From positions 1 to 47,621 of the forward strand of contig CANSYK010000022.1 in NCBI GenBank assembly GCA_947651225.1: a DNA stretch of 47,621 bases, in the 5' to 3' direction. The DNA is from an uncultured bacterium. Lineage in GTDB: Bacteria > Bacillota > Clostridia > Lachnospirales > Lachnospiraceae. The notes beneath the pieces are model-generated. The model did no database searches. It was not told the DNA's origin and worked only from the letters and a program-made list of their open reading frames with translations. Positions 36,142-43,989 of the stretch are shown here, piece by piece (position 1 is the first letter of the stretch; the number at the start of each line of letters is the position of its first letter). A program made the position numbers and the translations under genes.

Positions 36142-38634
36142 ATGAATATTGTTGTTTTGGCAGGCGGGCTTAGCGTAGAGCGAGATGTGTCACTTAGTTC
36201 TGGAAAGGGAATCTGCGAAGCGTTACAAAGGAGAGGGCACAAGGCGGTTCTTCTGGATGTTTTTTTAGGATATGAAGGAAAGTTAGACCTTGATACCATT
36301 TTTGAAGGACGGGAATCCCTTTTACAGAGAGAAACTGCGATAGGTACGGCAGAGCCTGATTTGGAGCAGATAAAAGCGCTGCGAAAGGATGATGTGACCT
36401 GCTTTTTTGGGCCAAATGTGATTGAAATTTGTAAAAGAGCAGATATTGTCTATATGGGACTTCATGGTGCAGAGGGGGAAAACGGGAAATTACAGGCAGC
36501 TTTTGATGTGCTTGGAATCCGTTACACGGGTTCTGGTTATTTTGGAAGCACCCTTGCCATGGATAAGGATATGGCAAAGAAAGTATTCCTGGCAGCAGGT
36601 GTTCCGGTTCCAAAGGGTTTTTATCTGAAAGAGGGAGAGGAAACAACAGAAGAAGTCAGCTATCCTTGTGTGGTAAAGCCATGTTGCGGGGGTTCCAGTG
36701 TGGGAGTCAGCATTGCATGGAATGAAAAAGAGTACCAACAGGCACTAAGGACTGGTTTTCGTTATGAAAAAGAGCTTCTGGTGGAAGAGTATATTAAAGG
36801 CAGGGAATTTTCTGTTGGGGTAATCGACGGAAAGAGCCTTCCAGTCATTGAAATTATTCCAAAAGAAGGGTTTTATGACTATGAGACAAAATATCAGTCT
36901 GGTATGGCTGCTGACGTCTGCCCAGCGGAACTTTCCAAAGAGCTGACAGAGCAGATGCAGCAGTATGCGGTAATGGCATATGACGCATTAAAGCTTGAGG
37001 TTTATGGAAGAATTGACTTTTTGTTAGACGAAAAGAATAATTTATATTGTCTGGAAGCCAATACTTTGCCGGGAATGACGCCTACGAGCCTTATGCCGCA
37101 GGAGGCAAAGGCAGCCGGGATTGAGTATGGAGAGCTTTGTGAACAGATTATTGGAAAATCGTTAGAGAAATATCAGGAGAAAAAACAACAACATAATGTT
37201 ACGAAAGGCTGTTATGGAAGAGGGGATATGCTTCCGATTTGGACTTCCCCAATGCAAGACATGACTTTAGAAAAAATTGTTTCTGCCTGTCAGGGAGCAT
37301 ATTATGGGCCTAAGGAGATGCTTTCTAAATGCGTTTCTATGATTACAACAGACAGCCGCTGCATTGAAAAGGACTGCCTGTTTGTTGCCATCAAAGGTGC
37401 AAGGGTAGATGGGAATGATTTTGTGCCAACAGCTTATGAAAATGGTGCACTTTGTTGCCTTTCGGAGAAAGAGATGGCAGGAGACGGACAGAAGATGCCA
37501 TATATCGTTGTAAAATCCTGTTTTCAGGCTTTAAAGGATATGGCAAAATTATATCGCAGCACAATGGATACAAAGGTAATTGGTATTACCGGAAGTGTTG
37601 GAAAGACTACGACAAAAGAGATGGTTGCCTCTGTACTTTCTGAGCGTTTTTGTACCTTAAAGACGCAGGGAAACTTTAATAATGAGGTAGGCGTTCCATT
37701 GACTTTGTTCCGTCTTCGCAAAGAGCATAAAGTGGCAGTTGTGGAGATGGGAATCAGTGATTTTGGTGAAATGACACGGTTAAGTGCCATGGTATGTCCT
37801 GATGACTGTATTATTACGAATATCGGGCAATGCCATTTGGAGAATCTGCAGAACCGTGATGGAGTGCTGTGCGCAAAAACAGAGATTTTTACCTCCATGA
37901 ATCCGACAGGAAATATTTATTTGAATGGCGAAGACGACAAGTTGATTACAGTAAAGGAAGATGGAAAGAAAAAACTGACCTTTTTTGGCTTGGGAGATCA
38001 GAATAAAGTATATGCAAAAAAGATAGAAAAACTCGGCTTGAAAGGGGCAAAGGTTACCATTGTTTCTCCTTTGGCGGAATTTGAAGTGACAATTCCTGTT
38101 CCAGGAGAGCATATGGTCTTAAATGCCCTTGCGGCAGCTTCTGTTGCCCTTGATCTTGGAATGGAGCCAGAAGAAATTCAGGCAGGGATTGCAAAATTCC
38201 GTCCGGTGGGCGGTCACAGTGATCTTATAGAAACAGAGCGTTTTACCATATTAAACGACTGCTACAATGCAAATCCAGTTTCCATGAAAGCCGGATTGGA
38301 TGTGCTTTCAGAAGCTTCCGGGCGAACGGTTGCCATTGTTGGCGATATGTTTGAACTTGGCAGTATGGAGCGGCAGATGCATCGTGAAATTGGGACGTAT
38401 GCTGCAAACAAAGGAATTTCTTTATTTCTTTGTATCGGAGAACTTGCTAAAGAATGTTATGAAGGGGCGAAAGCGGTTTCCGGCAATAAGATGGAATGCC
38501 AGTATTATGCAACAAAGGAAGAAGCTTTAGAACATATAGAAAATCTTTTGCAGGATGGCGATACGATTCTTGTCAAAGCGTCTCACGGAATGCATTTTGA
38601 AAAAATTGTTGCAGAACTGGAAAAGATATGTTAG
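36142..38634 (+). CDS. Ddl-MurF fusion: D-Ala-D-Ala ligase joined to MurF
   Basis: One 830-residue frame that carries two successive cytoplasmic peptidoglycan enzymes. Residues 1 to about 350 are a D-Ala-D-Ala ligase: LAGGLSVERDVSLSSG, MGLHGAEGENG, KPCCGGSSVGVS near 178-189, the KEGFYDYETKY loop expected of D-Ala rather than D-lactate ligases, and EANTLPGMTPTSL. After a short Lys/Gln-rich linker (about 355-372), residues 373-830 are MurF: TTDSR, the ATP loop GITGSVGKTTT near 481-491, NFNNEVGVPLTL, EMGISDFGEM, NDCYNANP and KASHGMHFE. The product would pass D-Ala-D-Ala straight to UDP-MurNAc-tripeptide. ATG 36142 has GGAGGAG six bases upstream. No frameshift or stop is seen between halves. Confidence 0.93.
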   Translation: MNIVVLAGGLSVERDVSLSSGKGICEALQRRGHKAVLLDVFLGYEGKLDLDTIFEGRESLLQRETAIGTAEPDLEQIKALRKDDVTCFFGPNVIEICKRADIVYMGLHGAEGENGKLQAAFDVLGIRYTGSGYFGSTLAMDKDMAKKVFLAAGVPVPKGFYLKEGEETTEEVSYPCVVKPCCGGSSVGVSIAWNEKEYQQALRTGFRYEKELLVEEYIKGREFSVGVIDGKSLPVIEIIPKEGFYDYETKYQSGMAADVCPAELSKELTEQMQQYAVMAYDALKLEVYGRIDFLLDEKNNLYCLEANTLPGMTPTSLMPQEAKAAGIEYGELCEQIIGKSLEKYQEKKQQHNVTKGCYGRGDMLPIWTSPMQDMTLEKIVSACQGAYYGPKEMLSKCVSMITTDSRCIEKDCLFVAIKGARVDGNDFVPTAYENGALCCLSEKEMAGDGQKMPYIVVKSCFQALKDMAKLYRSTMDTKVIGITGSVGKTTTKEMVASVLSERFCTLKTQGNFNNEVGVPLTLFRLRKEHKVAVVEMGISDFGEMTRLSAMVCPDDCIITNIGQCHLENLQNRDGVLCAKTEIFTSMNPTGNIYLNGEDDKLITVKEDGKKKLTFFGLGDQNKVYAKKIEKLGLKGAKVTIVSPLAEFEVTIPVPGEHMVLNALAAASVALDLGMEPEEIQAGIAKFRPVGGHSDLIETERFTILNDCYNANPVSMKAGLDVLSEASGRTVAIVGDMFELGSMERQMHREIGTYAANKGISLFLCIGELAKECYEGAKAVSGNKMECQYYATKEEALEHIENLLQDGDTILVKASHGMHFEKIVAELEKIC

Positions 38635-38702
38635 AATAATTGCTATCCTTGAGGGTTAACAGTTATAAAGATTAAAATTTATACAACTGTCATAATGAGT
38701 GG

Positions 38703-38730
38703 TTGACAGTTGTAAGCAAAAGGCTATGAC
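38703..38730 (+). promoter_or_regulatory. probable promoter of the pheST leader
   Basis: TTGACA (38703-38708), 16-base spacer, TATGAC (38725-38730), just upstream of the T-box leader. The -10 box is imperfect. Confidence 0.45.
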
Positions 38731-38734
38731 CGTG

Positions 38735-39060
38735 TAAAGTAGGTTGGTCTGATTCGGTTAGAGAGAGGGTGTCCCCGGCTGAAAGCATCCTTACGTTCCC
38801 AGACAGGCTGAATTTCCCACGAGAGCTGCATTTTTGAAGGACTTTGTACAGAAAAAGCGGTACAGGAAAATAGTCTGTGTAGAAAATGACGCTGCCAGGC
38901 GTTATTGGAATGAAGTGTTTATGATGGATTTTTTGTTTTAATAATTCACATAAGAATCAGGGTGGTACCGCGGTATAAAGCCGTCCCTGACATACAGATT
39001 GTTATGTCAGGAGCCCTGTACAGATAGAAAAACCTCCTGCCATATGGCAGGAGGTTTTTT
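38735..39060 (+). promoter_or_regulatory. T-box leader (tRNA-Phe sensing) of pheST
   Basis: The T-box signature AGGGTGGTACCGCGG is at 38959-38973, with CCGTCCCT (38981-38988) closing the antiterminator. Stem I material lies at about 38745-38830, including AGAGAGGG, GGCTGAAAG and a specifier region GAATTTCCCAC. Reading TTT (38813-38815) or TTC (38814-38816) in that loop, both code for Phe, which fits the downstream genes. Uncharged tRNA-Phe would stabilise the antiterminator and allow pheST transcription. The CCTGACATA/TATGTCAGG stem (38986-39011) overlaps the antiterminator arm and may be the competing fold. Confidence 0.92.
39031..39060 (+). terminator. T-box intrinsic terminator
   Basis: AACCTCCTGCC pairs with GGCAGGAGGTT around ATAT, then a run of T to 39060. 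Its arms do not overlap the T-box antiterminator sequence itself. Confidence 0.88.
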
Positions 39061-39183
39061 CTGTCTTTGGAAATTGCACTATAAGGGACGGTAGGAAGAT
39101 ACTAGCGCAGGCGGTGTGACTGTTACAGGGCAGGAAATTACTGTAATTGTGGTGTAAAAAAAAAGATAGAAAGGAACAAGACA

Positions 39184-40203
39184 ATGAAGGAAAAATTATC
39201 AAAAATCATGGAAGATGCAATGGCACAGATTGATGAATCAGGGCAGCTTGACAGGCTGAACGATATTCGTGTGGCATTTCTTGGGAAAAAGGGCGAACTT
39301 ACCTCTGTTTTAAAATCCATGAAGGAAGTTGCTCCAGAAGACAGGCCAAAAGTTGGACAAATGGTCAATGAAGCAAGAAGCATTATTGAGAAAAAGATAG
39401 AAGAAAGGCGTACCTTTTTTGAGCAGAAAGTGATGGAGGAAAAAATCAAAAGTGAAACGATTGATGTTACACTGCCAGGAAAAAGAACTTTGTTGGGACA
39501 CCGCCATCCAAATACCATTACTCTGGAAGAGGTAGAGGATATCTTTATCGGACTTGGTTATCAGGTAGTAGAGGGACCGGAAATTGAATTCGATTATTAT
39601 AATTTTGAAGCACTCAACATTCCGGCAAATCATCCGGCAAAAGATGAGCAGGACACTTTTTATATTACAAAAGATATTCTGCTTCGCACACAGACTTCTT
39701 CGGTACAGGTACATGAAATGGAAAAAGGAAAACTTCCAATCCGCATGATTGCACCAGGAAGAGTATTTCGTTCCGATGAAGTGGATGCGACACATTCTCC
39801 AACGTTCCATCAGATTGAAGGTCTGGTTGTCGATAAAAATATTACTTTTGCGGATTTAAAAGGTACTTTACAGGAATTTGCGGTTCGCCTGTTTGGAGAG
39901 GGAACGAAAGTAAAATTCCGCCCGCATCATTTCCAGTTTACAGAGCCAAGCGCAGAGATGGACGTGTCCTGCTTTAAGTGTGGAGGAAAGGGCTGCCGCT
40001 TCTGTAAGGGTTCCGGCTGGGTTGAGATTTTAGGATGTGGCATGGTTCATCCACATGTGCTTGAGATGAGTGGAATTGATCCAGAAGAATATACAGGTTT
40101 TGCCTTTGGAGTGGGATTGGAACGTATTGCGTTGTTTAAGTACGAGATTGACGATATGAGACTTATGTATGAAAATGACACACGCTTTTTAAAACAATTC
40201 TAA
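39184..40203 (+). CDS. pheS: Phenylalanyl-tRNA synthetase alpha subunit
   Basis: A 339-residue class II synthetase subunit that charges tRNA-Phe as part of an alpha2beta2 enzyme. The N-terminal coiled coil (1-90) is followed by motif 2 region FRSDEVDATHSPTFHQIEGLVVD and motif 3 GVGLERIALFKY near the C-terminus. A Cys-rich insert (CFKCGGKGCRFCKGSGW, near 261-278) is typical of many Firmicute PheS. AAAGGAAC precedes ATG 39184. It is under the T-box. The distance to pheT is unusually long because an F1 element lies between. Confidence 0.97.
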   Translation: MKEKLSKIMEDAMAQIDESGQLDRLNDIRVAFLGKKGELTSVLKSMKEVAPEDRPKVGQMVNEARSIIEKKIEERRTFFEQKVMEEKIKSETIDVTLPGKRTLLGHRHPNTITLEEVEDIFIGLGYQVVEGPEIEFDYYNFEALNIPANHPAKDEQDTFYITKDILLRTQTSSVQVHEMEKGKLPIRMIAPGRVFRSDEVDATHSPTFHQIEGLVVDKNITFADLKGTLQEFAVRLFGEGTKVKFRPHHFQFTEPSAEMDVSCFKCGGKGCRFCKGSGWVEILGCGMVHPHVLEMSGIDPEEYTGFAFGVGLERIALFKYEIDDMRLMYENDTRFLKQF

Positions 40204-40265
40204 TTGAGCCAGAGCGTGTTGTACTGGGGTTTCATACAAAAAGATATCATAAAGCAGAGTATTAG

Positions 40266-40401
40266 TTATAGTAAACGCATAAAATACATGCGTTAACTAT
40301 AATGGATGCGCACGGATACACATAGGAAGTTATGCTGCTTTGCAGCGTGTATCCGGCGCTGTAAACGAAGCAAAACGCAAGCGTTTTTTCGTTTACTATA
40401 T
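40266..40401 (+). repeat. F1 three-stem repeat copy E, inside pheST
   Basis: A complete 136-base copy (one T fewer in the stem 3 T-run). Stem 1 has the same mismatch as copy B. It lies 62 bases after the pheS stop and 60 bases before the pheT start, in the same orientation as transcription. Its AAAACGC-AA-GCGTTTTTT part resembles an intrinsic terminator. A frame starting in the element reads in phase into pheT, adding 52 codons, without a ribosome binding site. Confidence 0.93.
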
Positions 40402-40461
40402 AAAAAATTGGCAGCAAAAATAGAACAGCGTGAGCTGTCAGAGAATGGAGGAATAACAGAA

Positions 40462-42900
40462 ATGGATACATCATTATCATGGATTAAAGCATATGTGCCG
40501 GATTTGGAATGTACGGCACAGGAGTATACAGATGCCATGACGCTTTCTGGTACGAAAGTGGAAGGATATAAAGAATTTGATAAAAATCTGGACAAAATCG
40601 TTGTTGGTAAAATTAATAAAATTGAAAAGCATCCTGATGCGGATAAACTGATTATCTGTCAGGTACAGATTGATGAAGCAGGAACAGAAACGCAGATTGT
40701 AACAGGCGCCCCAAATGTAAAAGAAGGGGATAAAGTTCCGGTTGTATTAGACGGAGGTCATGTGGCAAGCTCTCATAAAGATGGGGAAAATGAAAACGGA
40801 TTTAAGATTAAAAAAGGAAAACTGCGTGGGGTAGAATCATTCGGTATGATGTGTTCTATTGAGGAACTTGGTTCAAATACTGATATGTACCCAGATGCGG
40901 CAAAAGATGGAATTTATATTTTAAGTGATAATCCAGAATATGCAGATGCACCGATTGGTTCTGATGCTGTAGGGCTTCTGGGACTGCATGATGTTACTTT
41001 TGAATACGAGGTGACTTCAAACCGTGTGGACTGCTTTGGAGTGCTTGGTATTGCAAGGGAGGCAGCGGCAACTTTTGGAAAGAAGTTTGTGCCTCCTGTG
41101 GTAAAAGAGACTGGAAACCAGGAGGATGTGAATCACTATATTTCTGTAGAGGTAAAAGCGCCAGATCTTTGTACCCGTTATACAGCAAGAGTGGTAAAAA
41201 ATATTAAGCTTGCACCTTCTCCAGAGTGGATGCAGCGAAGACTGGCTTCGGTAGGGATTCGTCCAATTAATAATATTGTAGATATTACAAATTATGTTAT
41301 GGAAGAATATTCTCAGCCAATGCATGCATATGATTTAGATTGTATAGAGGATCATAAGATTATTGTCCGTAAAGCGGAAAATGGGGAGAAATTTACAACA
41401 CTGGATGGACAGGAGCGGGAACTTGATGATTCCATGTTGATGATTTGTGATGGAAAGCGGGCAGTCGGCCTTGCGGGAATCATGGGAGGAGAAAATTCCA
41501 TGATTACAGATCATGTACAGACAATGCTTTTTGAAGCGGCAACGTTTGATGGGACAAATATCCGCCTTTCGGGGAAGAAATTGGGAATGCGCACGGATGC
41601 ACAGGCAAAGTTTGAGAAAGGCCTTGATCCTAATACAGCAATGGAGGCAATGAATCGTGCGTGCCAGTTAGTGGAAGAACTTGGCGCTGGGGAAGTTGTT
41701 GGTGGTGCGATAGATTATTATCCAGTGAAAAAAGAACCGATTACGATTCCTTATGATGCCGCAAAAATCAATGCACTTCTTGGAACCGATATTTCAGAAG
41801 ATGATATGGTTGCTTATTTTGAGGCAATTGACCTTTTACCAGATAAAGAAAAGAAGATTGTGACTGTTCCAACCTGGAGACAGGATTTAGAGCGTATGGC
41901 AGATCTTGCGGAAGAAGTAGCACGCTTTTATGGTTATGATAAGATTCCGATGACTTTGCCGGAAAGTTCTGCAACCAGAGGTGGGTTGTCTGATAAGCTG
42001 GTTTTGGAAAATCAAGTGAGAAATATTGTAGAATCATATGGTTTTTGTGAAGGAATGACATTTTCTTTTGAAAGTCCAAAGGTATACGATAAACTGAATC
42101 TAAAACAGGATGATGTTTTGCGTAAAAGCATTGTGATAGCAAATCCTTTGGGGGAAGATTACAGTGTAATGCGCACCTCTGCTCTTGGAGGAATGCTTTC
42201 TTCCCTGGCTGTTAATTATAACCGTCGAAATCAGGATGTCCGTCTTTATGAGTTAGCAAATGTCTATCTGCCAAAACAGATTCCGTTAACGGAACTTCCA
42301 GATGAAAGGGTACAGTTTACTCTGGGAGCATATGGACAGGTTGATTTTTATGATATGAAGGGAGTCATAGAAGAGGTATTTTACCGTCTTGGGTTAAGAG
42401 GAAAGACAGAATACCAGCCAGATGCCCAAAAAGCATTTTTGCATCCTGGACGCCAGGCAGAAGTGGTATATGAAGGCAGCGTGGTTGCTTATATAGGAGA
42501 AGTGCATCCGGCAGTCTTAAAGAATTTTGGCATTGGAGAAAGGTCATACGTGGCAGTTGTTGACCTTGCAGAACTGATTGCAATGCCTAAGGAGAGTATT
42601 AAATATGCTGGAGTTCCCAAATTCCCTTCTATTACACGCGACATCAGCTTGACAATGAAAAAACGGGTATTAGCAGGTGATGTAGAAGCTGTAATCTGTA
42701 AAAAGGGAGGTTCTTTAGTAGAAAGCTTTGAACTCTTTGATGTATATGAGGGAGCACAGATTATGGAAGGCTTTAAGTCTTTAGCTTATAAGATTGTCTT
42801 TCGTGCAAAAGACCGCACACTGACAGATGAAGAAGTCACAAATACAATGGATAAGATTATCAAGGCTCTGGAAGAAATTGAGGTAACACTTAGAAAATAA
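40462..42900 (+). CDS. pheT: Phenylalanyl-tRNA synthetase beta subunit
   Basis: An 812-residue editing and tRNA-binding subunit. The N-terminal EMAP/tRNA-binding domain contains VGKINKIEKHPDADKL (about 44-60). B3/B4 editing domain has NRVDCFG and RPINNIVDITNYVM; B5 follows; the C-terminal anticodon-binding FDX-ACB domain has PKFPSITRDISLTM. Start is ATG 40462 with GGAGG ten bases upstream, giving the family N-terminus MDTSLSWIKAYV. The longer frame into F1 copy E is rejected. Expression depends on read-through of that element or on a promoter not identified. Confidence 0.96.
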   Translation: MDTSLSWIKAYVPDLECTAQEYTDAMTLSGTKVEGYKEFDKNLDKIVVGKINKIEKHPDADKLIICQVQIDEAGTETQIVTGAPNVKEGDKVPVVLDGGHVASSHKDGENENGFKIKKGKLRGVESFGMMCSIEELGSNTDMYPDAAKDGIYILSDNPEYADAPIGSDAVGLLGLHDVTFEYEVTSNRVDCFGVLGIAREAAATFGKKFVPPVVKETGNQEDVNHYISVEVKAPDLCTRYTARVVKNIKLAPSPEWMQRRLASVGIRPINNIVDITNYVMEEYSQPMHAYDLDCIEDHKIIVRKAENGEKFTTLDGQERELDDSMLMICDGKRAVGLAGIMGGENSMITDHVQTMLFEAATFDGTNIRLSGKKLGMRTDAQAKFEKGLDPNTAMEAMNRACQLVEELGAGEVVGGAIDYYPVKKEPITIPYDAAKINALLGTDISEDDMVAYFEAIDLLPDKEKKIVTVPTWRQDLERMADLAEEVARFYGYDKIPMTLPESSATRGGLSDKLVLENQVRNIVESYGFCEGMTFSFESPKVYDKLNLKQDDVLRKSIVIANPLGEDYSVMRTSALGGMLSSLAVNYNRRNQDVRLYELANVYLPKQIPLTELPDERVQFTLGAYGQVDFYDMKGVIEEVFYRLGLRGKTEYQPDAQKAFLHPGRQAEVVYEGSVVAYIGEVHPAVLKNFGIGERSYVAVVDLAELIAMPKESIKYAGVPKFPSITRDISLTMKKRVLAGDVEAVICKKGGSLVESFELFDVYEGAQIMEGFKSLAYKIVFRAKDRTLTDEEVTNTMDKIIKALEEIEVTLRK

Positions 42901-42951
42901 CTCTTTACGAAAGAGTGAGAATAGTATATAATAGTCTATACAAAAGAAGCA

Positions 42952-42986
42952 GGCAGTGTTGACAAGGATGTCAGCACTGTCTTTCC
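42952..42986 (+). terminator. intrinsic terminator after pheT
   Basis: GGCAGTGTTGACA (42952-42964) pairs with TGTCAGCACTGTC (42969-42981) in a 13-base stem with loop AGGA, then a short T-run. A smaller CTCTTT/AAAGAG hairpin is at 42901-42915. Confidence 0.85.
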
Positions 42987-43090
42987 GTTTGCAGATAAAG
43001 ATTAAGAAAATATGAACAAATTATTTAACTTCTTTATATTTTAGTAATAGATTTTAAAGAAATTATTGTAATTGTGATGGAGTTTGAGGA

Positions 43091-43558
43091 ATGAGTAAAA
43101 AGAAAAGAGAAGTACTCCATGTGTTGTCATGGATTGCGTTTATTATATATCTTATATTAATGGTTTATTTTTTGTTTTTTTGCGAACAGCTTGGCAGGAC
43201 GCCAAGTACCAGATACCATTATAACTTAACACCTTTTACAGAAATTAAGCGGTATATTAATCACATTGAAGAGATTGGCTATTTTGGGGTAATACTAAAT
43301 CTGATTGGAAATGTAGTCTGCTTTATGCCGCTAGGGTTTGTACTGCCGATTCTGTCACGCCGTAAATGGGGTGTGTTCCGTATCACCCTCATAAGCTGTC
43401 TGGCATCCTGTGTGGTAGAGGCCGTGCAGTTAGTTACCAAGCTTGGCTCATGTGATGTAGATGATATTATTATGAATACGTTAGGCGGATTATCAGGATA
43501 TCTTTTATGTACTTTATGTACTAAAATATATCGCAGCACAATAAGGAAACGTAAATAA
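43091..43558 (+). CDS. VanZ-family membrane protein
   Basis: A 155-residue protein with about four membrane helices and the VanZ-like pattern: YNLTPFTEI, NLIGNVVCFMPLGFVLP, a VVEAVQ segment and CDVDDIIMNTLGGLSGY. VanZ-like proteins are widespread; one member gives low-level teicoplanin resistance, but most have unknown roles, and no van cluster is present here. It starts a run of three plus-strand envelope genes, 12 bases before the next gene. Confidence 0.88.
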   Translation: MSKKKREVLHVLSWIAFIIYLILMVYFLFFCEQLGRTPSTRYHYNLTPFTEIKRYINHIEEIGYFGVILNLIGNVVCFMPLGFVLPILSRRKWGVFRITLISCLASCVVEAVQLVTKLGSCDVDDIIMNTLGGLSGYLLCTLCTKIYRSTIRKRK

Positions 43559-43570
43559 AGGGGTAGAAGG

Positions 43571-43909
43571 ATGGCAGCAAAAGAAAAAAAAAGAAATAAG
43601 AAATCATTACATTTAACGGATAAAAGACATCCAGCTTCTGCAATTTTTGCTACGATTCTGGGGATTCTTTCTGTCGGATTATTCATTGCGCTGTGCCTTT
43701 TTTCCAGTCAGAGTCATGGAAAGGCCGGGATTATTGTCGGTTTAGGGGGAGTCGGCTGTTTTTTGATAAGTCTGGTCGGCTTTGCAATTGCGTGGATGAG
43801 TCTGCATCAGGAGAATATACGTCCTTTATTTCCAACAATTTCTTCCTTGATTAATGGCTTGTCGGTTGTTTTTTACCTGCTGCTTTATCTTTGGGGAAGA
43901 TTTGCATAA
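43571..43909 (+). CDS. Small three-helix membrane protein
   Basis: A 112-residue protein with a Lys/Arg-rich N-terminus (1-20) and three hydrophobic helices at about 27-45, 52-77 and 88-110. It resembles a small conserved Firmicute membrane family (DUF6142-like by memory, not verified). Positioned 12 bases after the VanZ-like gene with AGGGGTAGAAGG upstream, so probably co-transcribed. Function unknown. Confidence 0.78.
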   Translation: MAAKEKKRNKKSLHLTDKRHPASAIFATILGILSVGLFIALCLFSSQSHGKAGIIVGLGGVGCFLISLVGFAIAWMSLHQENIRPLFPTISSLINGLSVVFYLLLYLWGRFA

Positions 43910-43942
43910 GAAAATTAGTATAGTTACTAAGCAATATGAACA

Positions 43943-43965
43943 GTTATTTTTGGACAGTTCTTTAG
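43943..43965 (+). promoter_or_regulatory. ACAGTTYCTWAG-type site
   Basis: A T-rich run then GGACAGTTCTTTAG lies 25 bases before the next start codon. It closely resembles the site at 14283-14305. Confidence 0.4.
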
Positions 43966-43989
43966 ATACGGAAGGAGAGAAAAGTCAGG

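Noticed and set aside
40204-40230. AGAGCGTGTT after pheS as a further F2 copy
   Set aside because: Only ten bases match the F2 end and there is no inverted partner.
40306-40461. N-terminal extension of pheT beginning in F1 copy E
   Set aside because: ATG 40462 has GGAGG and gives the family N-terminus; the upstream ATG has no ribosome site.
43091-43558. VanZ-like gene (with ddl) as a glycopeptide resistance locus
   Set aside because: No vanHAX-type genes; the Ddl half has the D-Ala-D-Ala type loop GFYDYETKY.
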